Source of the DNA: Gammaproteobacteria bacterium
Lineage (GTDB): Bacteria > Pseudomonadota > Gammaproteobacteria > Ga0077536
Direction: 5' to 3'
Length of the DNA stretch: 6,890 bases
NCBI GenBank assembly: GCA_030639105.1
Contig: DAOWDI010000168.1
Coordinates: forward strand, 1-6,890
Numbering within the stretch: position 1 is the stretch's first letter; every line of letters begins with the position of its first letter. Below, piece by piece: positions 1-6,606 of the stretch. A program made the position numbers and the translations under genes. The notes beneath the pieces were generated by a model. It did not search any database, was not told the DNA's origin, and worked only from the letters and a program-made list of their open reading frames with translations.

Positions 1-734
1 TCAAATAGCAGCCATACCGGAACCGCCAACAATATTTGCGAGATGATGTCCGGCGGCGTCAGCAGCATCCCCAGTACGAATGACGCCACAATGATGTACG
101 GCCGCTTAGCGGCTAAGGCTTCACGCGTCGTAATGCCGGTACGCACGGCTAAATAGGTGGCGACGGGAACCTCGAATGCAGCACCGAACGCAAAGAATAG
201 TTTCAATACAAAATCCAGGTAATGGCTGATGTCGGTCATTACGGTGACGCCCTGCGGAGCAATTGCCGTAAAGAAACCGAACATCAGCGGAAAGACTACG
301 TAATATGCAAATGCGATACCGAAATAAAATAACAGTGTGCTCGAGATGAGAACAGGAAGCGCCAGCTGTTGTTCATAGCGATAAAGGCCCGGTGCAACAA
401 ATGTCCAGGCTTGATAAAAAATGTACGGCGCGGAAATGAAGATGGCGACAAATAAGGTCAATTTAAACGGGGCTAGAAACGGCGAGGCGACTTCGGTCGC
501 GATCATTGTCGCTCCCGTATCCGCCATGTGGTGCAACAGCGGCTCCGCCAGCCAGAGGTACAAATCGTTCGCAAACGGCATGAGCACGAGCAGTACGATC
601 AGCACGCATAGCAGCGCTGCCATAATGCGGGATCGAAGCTCTCTGAGATGGGAAACGAAGCTTTGTTCGCTACGATCCAGACCGTCGGTGTCTTGTTCTG
701 TTTCGTCCTCGGCAGCCACGGAGATTTCGCTCAA
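1..734 (-). CDS. tatC: Sec-independent protein translocase subunit TatC (C-terminus beyond window)
   Basis: TatC is the multi-spanning inner-membrane core of the twin-arginine translocase. It binds the twin-arginine signal peptide and, with TatB, forms the receptor complex. I translated 244 residues from a TTG at 734. Family landmarks are: HLRELR at 29-34, with E32 matching E. coli Glu15; the periplasmic loop after the first helix; PGLYRYEQ at 115-122, with E121 matching Glu103; FGAAFEVPV around 183-191, with E188 matching Glu170; and TPPD at 226-229, with D229 matching Asp211. Several strongly hydrophobic membrane segments are visible. The frame is still open at base 1, so probably only a short C-terminal piece is missing. 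The start is inferred. No ATG lies between the upstream in-frame stop (776-774) and the conserved region. TTG at 734 overlaps the TatB stop as TTGA, which suggests translational coupling; GTG at 719 is the alternative. The N-terminus before HLRELR is about 17 residues longer than in E. coli and very acidic. Confidence 0.96.
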   Translation of the reverse strand, partial: MSEISVAAEDETEQDTDGLDRSEQSFVSHLRELRSRIMAALLCVLIVLLVLMPFANDLYLWLAEPLLHHMADTGATMIATEVASPFLAPFKLTLFVAIFISAPYIFYQAWTFVAPGLYRYEQQLALPVLISSTLLFYFGIAFAYYVVFPLMFGFFTAIAPQGVTVMTDISHYLDFVLKLFFAFGAAFEVPVATYLAVRTGITTREALAAKRPYIIVASFVLGMLLTPPDIISQILLAVPVWLLF

Positions 735-1021
735 GACCTGGTCTTTTTCGGTGGTCGAAGCTCCGCGGTGATATCAATTGGTTCATCGATTGCTTTGGCG
801 AAATCGTCGAGCGATTTCTTCGAGGAATCGCTTTCCAAGCTATCCATTTCCAAGAATTCCGCTTCACGTTCCAGATCATATCTGAGTTCGCGCATCAACT
901 GTTTCGCGCGGCCAATCAACTGCCCGGCCGTTCGGCTCATTCCTGGCAGGCGATCCGGTCCGACCACGATCAGAGCGACAATCGCAATAAGGGAGATCTC
1001 CCACAAGCCGATAGCAAACAC
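731..1021 (-). other. tatB: TatB module with candidate internal GTG start
   Basis: Codon 79 of the TatA-TatB frame is GTG (1021-1019). Taken as residue 1, it gives a 96-residue TatB. Its positions 5 (G), 8 (E) and 21-26 (GPDRLP) coincide with Gly5, Glu8 and Gly21-Pro26 of E. coli TatB (GPQRLP). This is what a native tatB start would look like. Against independent initiation, the nearest purine-rich stretch (AAAGAGAAAG) lies roughly 17-26 bases upstream, too far for an ordinary ribosome-binding site. Reinitiation cannot help unless an upstream stop exists, and none does. A 96-residue TatB is short compared with the 171 residues of E. coli, but short C-terminal tails are common in the family. 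The stop overlaps the tatC start. Confidence 0.55.
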
Positions 1022-1255
1022 CGAATTCGCGGCGTATGCTTTCTCTTTGTCTGCTGTGCTCGTTTCGCCATCGATCACGCGGCCGGATTCCGCCTTTGTG
1101 ACCTCATCGGTACCGTCTTCCCCCTCTTTCAATGCCTTTTTGAAGTCTCGGATCCAACCGCCGACATCGGTGCCAACATTACGGATTTTCTTGGTCCCAA
1201 ACACCAACATCACGATGACCAGGATTACTACGAGTTCTTTAATTCCGAACGACAT
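731..1255 (-). CDS. tatA/tatB: TatA-TatB in one uninterrupted reading frame (twin-arginine translocase)
   Basis: This 174-residue frame holds a complete TatA followed by a complete TatB without a stop. TatA forms the translocation pore; TatB belongs to the substrate receptor with TatC. The TatA part (1 to about 72) has a short periplasmic N-terminus, a hydrophobic helix (about 5-19), the FG hinge at 19-20 followed by TKK, VGTDVGG in the amphipathic helix, and F38 in DFKKAL matching E. coli TatA Phe39. The TatB part (79-174) has a second hydrophobic helix with E86, GPDRLP at 99-104 and a charged helix. TatA normally ends after a polar tail like the one seen near residues 57-72. The ATG at 1255 has a strong GGAGG six bases upstream, 37 bp after hisE. 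Either this is a real fusion or tatB is initiated internally at the GTG at 1021. Nearly all gammaproteobacteria encode the two separately. I am certain of the modules but not of the mature products. Confidence 0.9.
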   Translation of the reverse strand: MSFGIKELVVILVIVMLVFGTKKIRNVGTDVGGWIRDFKKALKEGEDGTDEVTKAESGRVIDGETSTADKEKAYAANSVFAIGLWEISLIAIVALIVVGPDRLPGMSRTAGQLIGRAKQLMRELRYDLEREAEFLEMDSLESDSSKKSLDDFAKAIDEPIDITAELRPPKKTRS

Positions 1256-1261
1256 GCTTTG

Positions 1262-1266
1262 CCTCC
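1262..1266 (-). promoter_or_regulatory. Strong ribosome-binding site of tatA
   Basis: GGAGG on the minus strand lies six bases before the tatA ATG at 1255. It is the best Shine-Dalgarno match seen in front of the minus-strand starts I checked and fixes the TatA start. It fits the need for TatA in large excess over TatB and TatC. Confidence 0.8.
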
Positions 1267-1292
1267 AAGGGCCTAAGCGCTAACCCAGACGC

Positions 1293-1616
1293 CTATTGTT
1301 GCTGACGCAAGGCCTTTTCCTCAAGCCCCGATTGCCCAAAACGGCGTTTCAGCTCCGACATCACACTGTCGGAATCAATGCCTTTATAGGCTAATAAGAC
1401 CAACGAATGGAACCAAAGGTCCGCTGTTTCGTGAATTATTTCATCCCGGGACCCCGCTTTCCCAGAAATCACGAGTTCCGTGGCCTCTTCACCGATCTTC
1501 TTCAAAATGTGATCCGTGCCCTTTGCATAGAGGCCAGCGACATAGGACGCGTGTGGGTCGGCGGTCTTGCGCTCCTCGCAGATGCGGTAAAGTTCATTGA
1601 TAATGTCAGCGGACAT
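1293..1616 (-). CDS. hisE: Phosphoribosyl-ATP pyrophosphatase HisE
   Basis: HisE hydrolyses phosphoribosyl-ATP to phosphoribosyl-AMP and pyrophosphate, the second step of histidine synthesis, in the cytoplasm. The 107-residue length is typical of free-standing HisE. The all-alpha MazG-like active site is visible as GEEATE (42-47, giving E43, E44 and E47) and ETADLWFH (63-70, giving E63 and D66); these acidic residues bind magnesium in the family. SYVAGLY near 24-30 and the ILKKIGEE lead-in are also characteristic. The gene begins 21 bp after the hisI stop and ends 37 bp before tatA. It is therefore probably cotranscribed with both. HisE is separate from HisI here, unlike the HisIE fusion of enterobacteria. 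The ribosome-binding site is weak (GGA about ten bases upstream). Confidence 0.97.
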   Translation of the reverse strand: MSADIINELYRICEERKTADPHASYVAGLYAKGTDHILKKIGEEATELVISGKAGSRDEIIHETADLWFHSLVLLAYKGIDSDSVMSELKRRFGQSGLEEKALRQQQ

Positions 1617-1637
1617 AGCCAGTTCCGTCTCTCTACG

Positions 1638-2027
1638 CTAAGACAAGCTATCATAGATAGCCATCGGATCCTTGATAACCGGATCCGTAGTCTTCCAGGT
1701 GCCATCCTCGTATTTTCGATAAAAACAGCTTTCCCTCCCGGTATGACACGCAATTCCGCCATTCTGCCCGACTAAGAGCAGGATTGCATCGGCATCGCAA
1801 TCGATCCTTAGCTCCACCAGGTGTTGAATGTACCCGGACTTCTCACCTTTACGCCATAGCCGGCGTCGCGAGCGTGACCAGTAAACTGCACGGTTCTCAT
1901 CCACCGTCGCTACAAGCGCTTCGCGATTCATCCATGCGAGTGTCAACAGCCGCCCCGTATCGTGGGCTTGTGCGATTACGGGCGCCAAACCCTGCTCGTC
2001 CCATTTAATTTCGTCTAACCAGCTCAT
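1638..2027 (-). CDS. hisI: Phosphoribosyl-AMP cyclohydrolase HisI
   Basis: HisI opens the adenine ring of phosphoribosyl-AMP to give ProFAR, the third step of histidine synthesis. This is a stand-alone 129-residue enzyme. The diagnostic region DCDAD (76-80) supplies the family magnesium ligands D76, D78 and D80 and the zinc-site C77. CHTGRESCF (94-102) supplies the other zinc cysteines, C94 and C101. The segment [12 protein letters not shown] (27-38) and [14 protein letters not shown] (49-62) match the family's substrate-binding core. The ATG at 2027 overlaps the hisF stop as ATGA, so translation is probably coupled. No HisE domain is attached; hisE follows as its own gene 21 bp downstream. 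No key residue appears to be missing. Confidence 0.98.
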   Translation of the reverse strand: MSWLDEIKWDEQGLAPVIAQAHDTGRLLTLAWMNREALVATVDENRAVYWSRSRRRLWRKGEKSGYIQHLVELRIDCDADAILLLVGQNGGIACHTGRESCFYRKYEDGTWKTTDPVIKDPMAIYDSLS

Positions 2028-2791
2028 AATCGAACTTCGATACCGCTTTGGTGCATATGTGCTTTGGCCTCGGCCACCGTATGCTCACCGAAATGAAAGA
2101 TGCTCGCTGCGAGTACGGCATCGGCGTGCCCTTCGCGTATACCAGCCGTCAAATGCGCCAAGGTCCCCACGCCGCCGGAGGCTATTACCGGGATCGGCGT
2201 ACTGTCGGCGACCGCACGCGTAAGTTCGATGTCGAATCCATCGCGGGTACCGTCGCGATCCATGCTTGTCAATAGGATCTCACCAGCACCGAGCTCCGCC
2301 ATTTTGGCACACCATTGTAGTGCATCAATACCCGTCGGTTCCCGCCCGCCATGCGTGTAAATCTCCCATCTTGACGGGTCGGTTTGGGTTTGGCGTGCAT
2401 CGACCGCGACGACAATGCATTGCGAACCAAACTTATTTGCCGCTTCACGTACAAATTCCACATTGGCAACCGCCGCAGTATTGATCGATACCTTATCTGC
2501 ACCAGCGATCAGCAGTCGACGGATATCTTCGATCGTCCGGATCCCGCCGCCGACCGTCAACGGAATGAAAACCTGACTCGCGACCTCCTCGACCACATGG
2601 GCCATCGTCTCGCGCCGCTCATGGCTCGCGGTGATATCGAGAAAGGTTATTTCGTCGGCACCCTGCTCGTTATAACGCTTGGCGACCTCAACCGGATCGC
2701 CGGCATCCTTGATATCGACGAATCGAATGCCCTTGACTACACGCCCCGCATCGACGTCGAGGCAGGGAATGATCCGTTTGGCCAGTGCCAT
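2024..2791 (-). CDS. hisF: Imidazole glycerol phosphate synthase cyclase subunit HisF
   Basis: HisF uses ammonia delivered by the glutaminase HisH to cyclise PRFAR to imidazole glycerol phosphate, releasing AICAR for purine synthesis. The 255-residue (beta/alpha)8 barrel matches the usual length. The catalytic acids are present: D12 in [14 protein letters not shown] and D131 in VVAVDARQ, corresponding to Asp11 and Asp130 of the Thermotoga enzyme. The phosphate-binding loops TVGGGIRT (79-86) and ASGGVGT (204-210) are intact, as is [10 protein letters not shown] (173-182). The ATG at 2791 overlaps the hisA stop as TGATG, and its own stop overlaps the hisI start. HisH is not encoded in this window although the enzyme needs it, so hisH should lie elsewhere in the genome. 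Confidence 0.98.
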   Translation of the reverse strand: MALAKRIIPCLDVDAGRVVKGIRFVDIKDAGDPVEVAKRYNEQGADEITFLDITASHERRETMAHVVEEVASQVFIPLTVGGGIRTIEDIRRLLIAGADKVSINTAAVANVEFVREAANKFGSQCIVVAVDARQTQTDPSRWEIYTHGGREPTGIDALQWCAKMAELGAGEILLTSMDRDGTRDGFDIELTRAVADSTPIPVIASGGVGTLAHLTAGIREGHADAVLAASIFHFGEHTVAEAKAHMHQSGIEVRL

Positions 2792-3540
2792 CAGTCGTGG
2801 TCGGGGCCGCTTAGCTGGTCCGCCAGCGCCTGTGCCTCCGCCAAGTCGAGGGTTCCTTCATAAATCGCGCGCCCGGTTATCGCGGCTTGAATGCCCTCTG
2901 CTTCAACCGCACATAGCGCACGAATATCATCGAGGTTGCTAACCCCGCCTGAGGCAATAACCGGTATCGCCAATTCCCGGGCAAAGGCGACAGTGGCCTC
3001 GATATTCAATCCGTCCATCATGCCATCGCGGCTGATATCCGTAAAAACGATCGCACCAACACCATCCTTCTCGAAATGCTGCGCGAGATCGACTGCATCG
3101 TGCCGAGATAATTTCGACCATCCTTCGATGGCAACCTTACCGTCGCGCACATCCAAGCCAACGATGATATGCCCGGGAAACTCCAGGCACATGTCCGAGA
3201 CGAAATGTGGCGCCGTAACCGCCTTTGTCCCGAGTATCACGTAACGTACCCCGGCATCGAGATATTCTTGGATACTTTCCTCGTCGCGGATACCGCCGCC
3301 GACCTGAATCACGAGGTCCGAAAACCGGTTGGCTATATCGTGAATGACGGCGGAATTTACTGGTTTTCCCGTTGCTGCACCGTCGAGGTCAACGATATGC
3401 AAGCGCCTCGCGCCGGCTTCGACCCACCTGTCGGCGACGGCGAGCGGGTCGTCCGAGTAAACGGTATCGTCATCCATCCGTCCTTGTTTGAGGCGGACGC
3501 ACTGGCCGTTTTTCAGATCAATTGCGGGGATCAACAACAT
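2791..3540 (-). CDS. hisA: ProFAR isomerase HisA
   Basis: HisA performs the Amadori rearrangement of ProFAR to PRFAR, the fourth step of histidine synthesis. The 249-residue barrel starts with the canonical [10 protein letters not shown], with catalytic D8. The second catalytic acid is D130 in VGLDVRDG. The phosphate loops [10 protein letters not shown] (80-89) and ASGGVSN (196-202) and the [11 protein letters not shown] segment (167-177) are intact. It is the first his gene of the run. Upstream, 157 bp away and on the same strand, is polA rather than hisH or hisB, the common neighbours in related bacteria. The start ATG at 3540 is fixed by the family N-terminus. Its ribosome-binding site is poor, with AGG about a dozen bases upstream. 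Confidence 0.98.
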   Translation of the reverse strand: MLLIPAIDLKNGQCVRLKQGRMDDDTVYSDDPLAVADRWVEAGARRLHIVDLDGAATGKPVNSAVIHDIANRFSDLVIQVGGGIRDEESIQEYLDAGVRYVILGTKAVTAPHFVSDMCLEFPGHIIVGLDVRDGKVAIEGWSKLSRHDAVDLAQHFEKDGVGAIVFTDISRDGMMDGLNIEATVAFARELAIPVIASGGVSNLDDIRALCAVEAEGIQAAITGRAIYEGTLDLAEAQALADQLSGPDHD

Positions 3541-3600
3541 GACGCTTGAGCCTGTTGATTACTTGGACTGCGTAGAAGTGGTCTGTGCGAATGGAAGATG

Positions 3601-3644
3601 TCTAATTAATTCGAATGCTACATATTAGTTTAGCACATAGGCGT
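3601..3644 (-). promoter_or_regulatory. Possible promoter region of the hisA-tatC run
   Basis: The 157-bp polA-hisA gap turns AT-rich here. On the minus strand TGCTAAACT (3635-3627) resembles an extended -10 element, and TAATAT follows closely at 3627-3622. I find no convincing -35 hexamer at the right spacing. No clear intrinsic terminator follows polA, so readthrough from polA is also possible. Confidence 0.25.
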
Positions 3645-3697
3645 TTCGATATCGTTTGCCCTCCCGGCCGGCGCCCGCCTTGTGTCGTACCAGACGA

Positions 3698-6394
3698 TCA
3701 ATGCGCCTCATCCCAATTTGCTCCGTGCCCGGCGTCAACAACAAGCGGAACAGCTAAATCCGCGGCGCCGACCATCAACTCGCAAATATGCTCGGCGACG
3801 GCGGTAGCGTCCTCATCGATCTCGAATACCAACTCATCATGCACCTGCATAATCAACGTTGCGGGCGCCCCTTCGCTCTCGATCCATGCATCTACCGTAA
3901 TCATCGCGCGTTTGATGATATCGGCGGCGGTACCCTGCATCGGTGCATTGATCGCCGTGCGCTCGGCATATTGGCGCCGCTGTGCGTTGCGCGCATTGAT
4001 CTCCGGCAGATACAACCGGCGTCCGAAAACCGTTTCCACAAACCCCTGTTCGCGCGCACGGATCTTGATTTCATCCATGAACCTCTTCACCCCTGGGTAG
4101 CGAGCAAAATACAGATCGACGTAATCTTGTGCGGCCGCGCGGTTGATGCCGAGTTGTCGTCCCAGTCCGAACGCGGACATGCCGTAAATCAGACCGAAAT
4201 TCACTGCTTTCGCTGCACGGCGCTGTTCGTCAGTGACGGTACTCGGCATAATCCCAAGGATCTCCGCGGCGGTCGCGCGATGGATATCGATGCCGGTTTG
4301 AAAGGCCTCTACTAAGCGCTCGTCCGCGGACAGATGCGCCATGATTCTTAGTTCGATTTGAGAGTAGTCGGCGGCGATCAGCACGCGCCCCGGTGGCGCG
4401 ATGAAGGCTTGCCGGATGCGGCGTCCCTCCGCCGTCCGGATCGGAATATTTTGCAGATTTGGATCGGAAGACGAGAGGCGGCCGGTAGCGGCAACGGCTT
4501 GGTGATAACTAGTGTGAATTCGACCGGTGACCGAGGAGATCTCCAATGGCAACTTATCCGTATATGTTGATTTCAACTTACTCAACGCGCGATACTCCAG
4601 GATCAGTTTCGGCAACGGATAGTCATCGGCAAGTTCCACCAATACTGCTTCGCCGGTAGAAGGTTGACCCTTGGGTGTTCTAGCCTTGACCGGCAGACCC
4701 TGCTTTTCAAAGAGGATCGTCTGGATCTGCTTCGGCGAGCCAATATTGAAAGCCTCACCGGCGCATTCGTGTGCCTCGGCTTCGAGTTCATTGAGCCGTT
4801 GTTCGAGTTCATGACTCTGCGTCGCGAGCATCTCCCCATCGATGAGCACTCCGCGTCGTTCTATTCGTGAAAGAACTGGAACCAGCGGTATTTCGATTTT
4901 GCTGAAGATGCTGGTGAGCGTAGTTGTTTCCTGCAATCTGGGCATCAGCGATCGGTGCAGACAAAGACAAGCTTCGGCATTTTCGGCCGCGTACGGCGTT
5001 GCTTGTTCGAGATCAACTTCGTTAAATCCGATCTGTTTCGCGCCTTTTCCGGCGACGTCCTCGTAACGGATCGTATTGCGGTCAAGGTGTTTTGACACAA
5101 GCGTGTTGAGATCGTGGCGACTGGCGATGCTGTTTAAGACGTAGGACTCGAGCATCGTGTCGTATTCAATGCCGTTAAGTTCGATCCCATGGTTCCGCAG
5201 AATGTTGCAATCATATTTGAGGTGGTGCCCGAGCTTTGCCTTGTTGGGATCTTCGAGTAAGGGCCGCAGGCGTTCGAGCACCATGAGGCGGTCCAGTTGC
5301 GCCGGCGCGCCCGGGTAATCGTGAGCCACGGGTACATATGCCGCATTGCCCGGTTCGACCGAGAACGACAGGCCCACTACCTTTGCCTCCATGTAATTCA
5401 GGCTAGTTGCCTCTGTGTCGAAAGCGAAATAGTCCGAGTTCTCCAATAAGCCCAGCCAATGGTCCAAATGGCCTTCATCGAGGACCATTTCGTAATTGAT
5501 TTTGGCTTCAATGGTGGATCCCAACCCATCCCCGGCCGTGACGTCCCCGAGTTGCTTCAGCCAAGTCTTGAATTCGAGTTTGCGAAATAGCTCAAGGAGA
5601 TGCTTTTCGTCGCGCTTGTGCGGCTCCAAGTCTTGCGGCTCGACATCGAGATCAACCTCGTCAATGATGGTGACAAGGCGTTTAGAAAGCGGGAGGTCGT
5701 TGATACTGTTGCGCAGGTTCTCTCCAACTTTGCCCGATATCTCACCGGCGCTGGCAATTATCTGCTCAAGGTCGTGGTATTTTTCGAGCCACTTTACGGC
5801 GGTCTTGGGGCCCACTTTCTCTACGCCCGGTATATTATCGACTTTGTCGCCGATAAGCGTCAGATAATCGATGATCTGATCCGGCCGTACCCTGAATTTC
5901 CTGATGACGCCCGCCACGTCTAGAACCGTATTGTCCATCGTGTTGACTAACCGAATATGGTCGTCGACCAGTTGCGCCATATCCTTATCGCCGGTTGAAA
6001 TGACCACCTCGATGCCGTTAGCGGCGGCCCGTCGGGCCAAGGTGCCGATGACGTCATCGGCCTCGATGCGATCGACAATAAGCAGGGGGTAACCGAGGGC
6101 TCGTATTATTTCGAAAATCGACGGTACCTGGGTGCGTAGATCTTCTGGCATAGGCGGCCGCTTGGCCTTGTATGCCGGGTACCACTCATCGCGCAGGGTC
6201 TTGCCCTTGGGGTCGAACACGACGCCGAAAAGATCCGGCTCGTGTTCTTTATAGAGGCTTTGTAACATTGTGATAACGCCATGGATCGCACCCGTTGGGA
6301 ACTCCTTGGAGTTCTTTAGCTCGGGCAAAGCGTGAAAAGCCCGATAGAGGTACCAGGAACCATCGACAAGAACGAGTTTTTTTTTGCTGCTCAT
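3698..6394 (-). CDS. polA: DNA polymerase I with an altered proofreading site
   Basis: PolA (898 residues; E. coli 928) fills gaps in excision repair and removes Okazaki primers. The 5'-3' nuclease domain (1 to about 290) has D11, D61, EADD at 111-114, STGDKD at 133-138 and a helix-hairpin-helix near 189-206. The 3'-5' exonuclease domain (about 315-490) has Exo I D326 and E328, Exo II D395 in LKYDCNIL, and Exo III Y468 followed by N472, where E. coli has Asp501. The polymerase domain has motif A DYSQIELR (D676, E681), motif B RRAAKAVNFGLIYG (K729, F733, Y737) and motif C QVHDE (D853). Residue spacing from Exo I onward is identical to E. coli (offset 29), so the Asn is a true substitution. The start codon is followed by a run of nine A in codons 4-6, and the ribosome-binding site is weak. 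The gene is divergent from a DUF2782-type gene and codirectional with hisA. Confidence 0.98.
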   Translation of the reverse strand: MSSKKKLVLVDGSWYLYRAFHALPELKNSKEFPTGAIHGVITMLQSLYKEHEPDLFGVVFDPKGKTLRDEWYPAYKAKRPPMPEDLRTQVPSIFEIIRALGYPLLIVDRIEADDVIGTLARRAAANGIEVVISTGDKDMAQLVDDHIRLVNTMDNTVLDVAGVIRKFRVRPDQIIDYLTLIGDKVDNIPGVEKVGPKTAVKWLEKYHDLEQIIASAGEISGKVGENLRNSINDLPLSKRLVTIIDEVDLDVEPQDLEPHKRDEKHLLELFRKLEFKTWLKQLGDVTAGDGLGSTIEAKINYEMVLDEGHLDHWLGLLENSDYFAFDTEATSLNYMEAKVVGLSFSVEPGNAAYVPVAHDYPGAPAQLDRLMVLERLRPLLEDPNKAKLGHHLKYDCNILRNHGIELNGIEYDTMLESYVLNSIASRHDLNTLVSKHLDRNTIRYEDVAGKGAKQIGFNEVDLEQATPYAAENAEACLCLHRSLMPRLQETTTLTSIFSKIEIPLVPVLSRIERRGVLIDGEMLATQSHELEQRLNELEAEAHECAGEAFNIGSPKQIQTILFEKQGLPVKARTPKGQPSTGEAVLVELADDYPLPKLILEYRALSKLKSTYTDKLPLEISSVTGRIHTSYHQAVAATGRLSSSDPNLQNIPIRTAEGRRIRQAFIAPPGRVLIAADYSQIELRIMAHLSADERLVEAFQTGIDIHRATAAEILGIMPSTVTDEQRRAAKAVNFGLIYGMSAFGLGRQLGINRAAAQDYVDLYFARYPGVKRFMDEIKIRAREQGFVETVFGRRLYLPEINARNAQRRQYAERTAINAPMQGTAADIIKRAMITVDAWIESEGAPATLIMQVHDELVFEIDEDATAVAEHICELMVGAADLAVPLVVDAGHGANWDEAH

Positions 6395-6398
6395 AATA

Positions 6399-6488
6399 TA
6401 GAACCCAACCCAAAACTATTTACGTGCGCGGTATGCGGCGTGAAGATTGCAGCCGCATGTCGGTGAATACTATTGATTATGGGTTCTA
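6399..6488 (-). repeat. 9-bp inverted repeat bracketing the polA leader
   Basis: TAGAACCCA at 6399-6407 and its exact reverse complement TGGGTTCTA at 6480-6488 are separated by 72 bases. In a polA transcript that begins upstream of 6488, the two arms could pair, and the 3' arm would end four bases before the polA ATG. A second inverted repeat (6433-6458) sits inside the loop. Confidence 0.5.
6433..6458. repeat. 7-bp inverted repeat inside the polA leader
   Basis: ATGCGGC (6433-6439) and GCCGCAT (6452-6458) are perfect complements across 12 bases. No T-rich tail follows on either strand, so it is not an intrinsic terminator. It could be an RNA hairpin in the polA leader. Confidence 0.5.
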
Positions 6489-6496
6489 GTACTTTA

Positions 6497-6511
6497 ATCG
6501 GGCACCCCGAT
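6497..6511. repeat. Compact 6-3-6 palindrome in the divergent promoter region
   Basis: ATCGGG-CAC-CCCGAT is a perfect inverted repeat with a three-base centre. It lies about 23 bases upstream of the candidate -35 of the plus-strand gene and about 100 bases upstream of the polA ATG. It has no T-tract on either side. It could be a hairpin or a binding site for a regulator; the sequence does not decide. Confidence 0.45.
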
Positions 6512-6534
6512 CCGGACACTGGAACCGACAGGAA

Positions 6535-6563
6535 TTGGTCTGGCATAAATGCTATGCTATTTT
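6535..6563 (+). promoter_or_regulatory. Candidate sigma70 promoter of the DUF2782-like gene
   Basis: TTGGTC (6535-6540) and TATTTT (6558-6563) are 17 bases apart. The -10 is preceded by TGC, giving an extended -10; an overlapping second one, TGCTATGCT, lies at 6550-6558. The match is moderate (3/6 and 4/6). The predicted leader to the ATG at 6607 would be about 37 bases. Confidence 0.4.
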
Positions 6564-6606
6564 CCCGTTGCTGCCGCAAACGATTTTGATGTTGAGAAAA
6601 AAATAA

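Noticed and set aside
648..1283. A 211-residue plus-strand frame opposite tatA-tatB
   Set aside because: It is very serine-rich, is the mirror of the Tat frame, and has no membrane or domain signature of its own.
1666..1686. Two GGATCC copies 14 bases apart
   Set aside because: They lie in the hisI coding region and are explained by the repeated Asp-Pro codons near the C-terminus.
2384..2863. A 159-residue plus-strand frame across hisF and hisA
   Set aside because: It is antisense to two fully conserved his genes and shows no domain signature.
3541..3697. A Spot 42-like small RNA or intrinsic terminator after polA
   Set aside because: The GC-rich CCGGCCGGCGCC stretch near 3664-3675 has no T-tract and no clear stem-loop. 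Nothing resembles Spot 42, which lies downstream of polA in enterobacteria.
3788..4315. A 175-residue plus-strand frame inside polA
   Set aside because: It is antisense to the conserved polymerase motifs, resembles no family I know and is rich in Arg, Asp and Ile runs typical of shadow frames.
6541..6560. A sigma54 promoter (TGGCAT followed by TGCTA)
   Set aside because: The GG and GC dinucleotides are not separated by ten bases, which sigma54 recognition requires.
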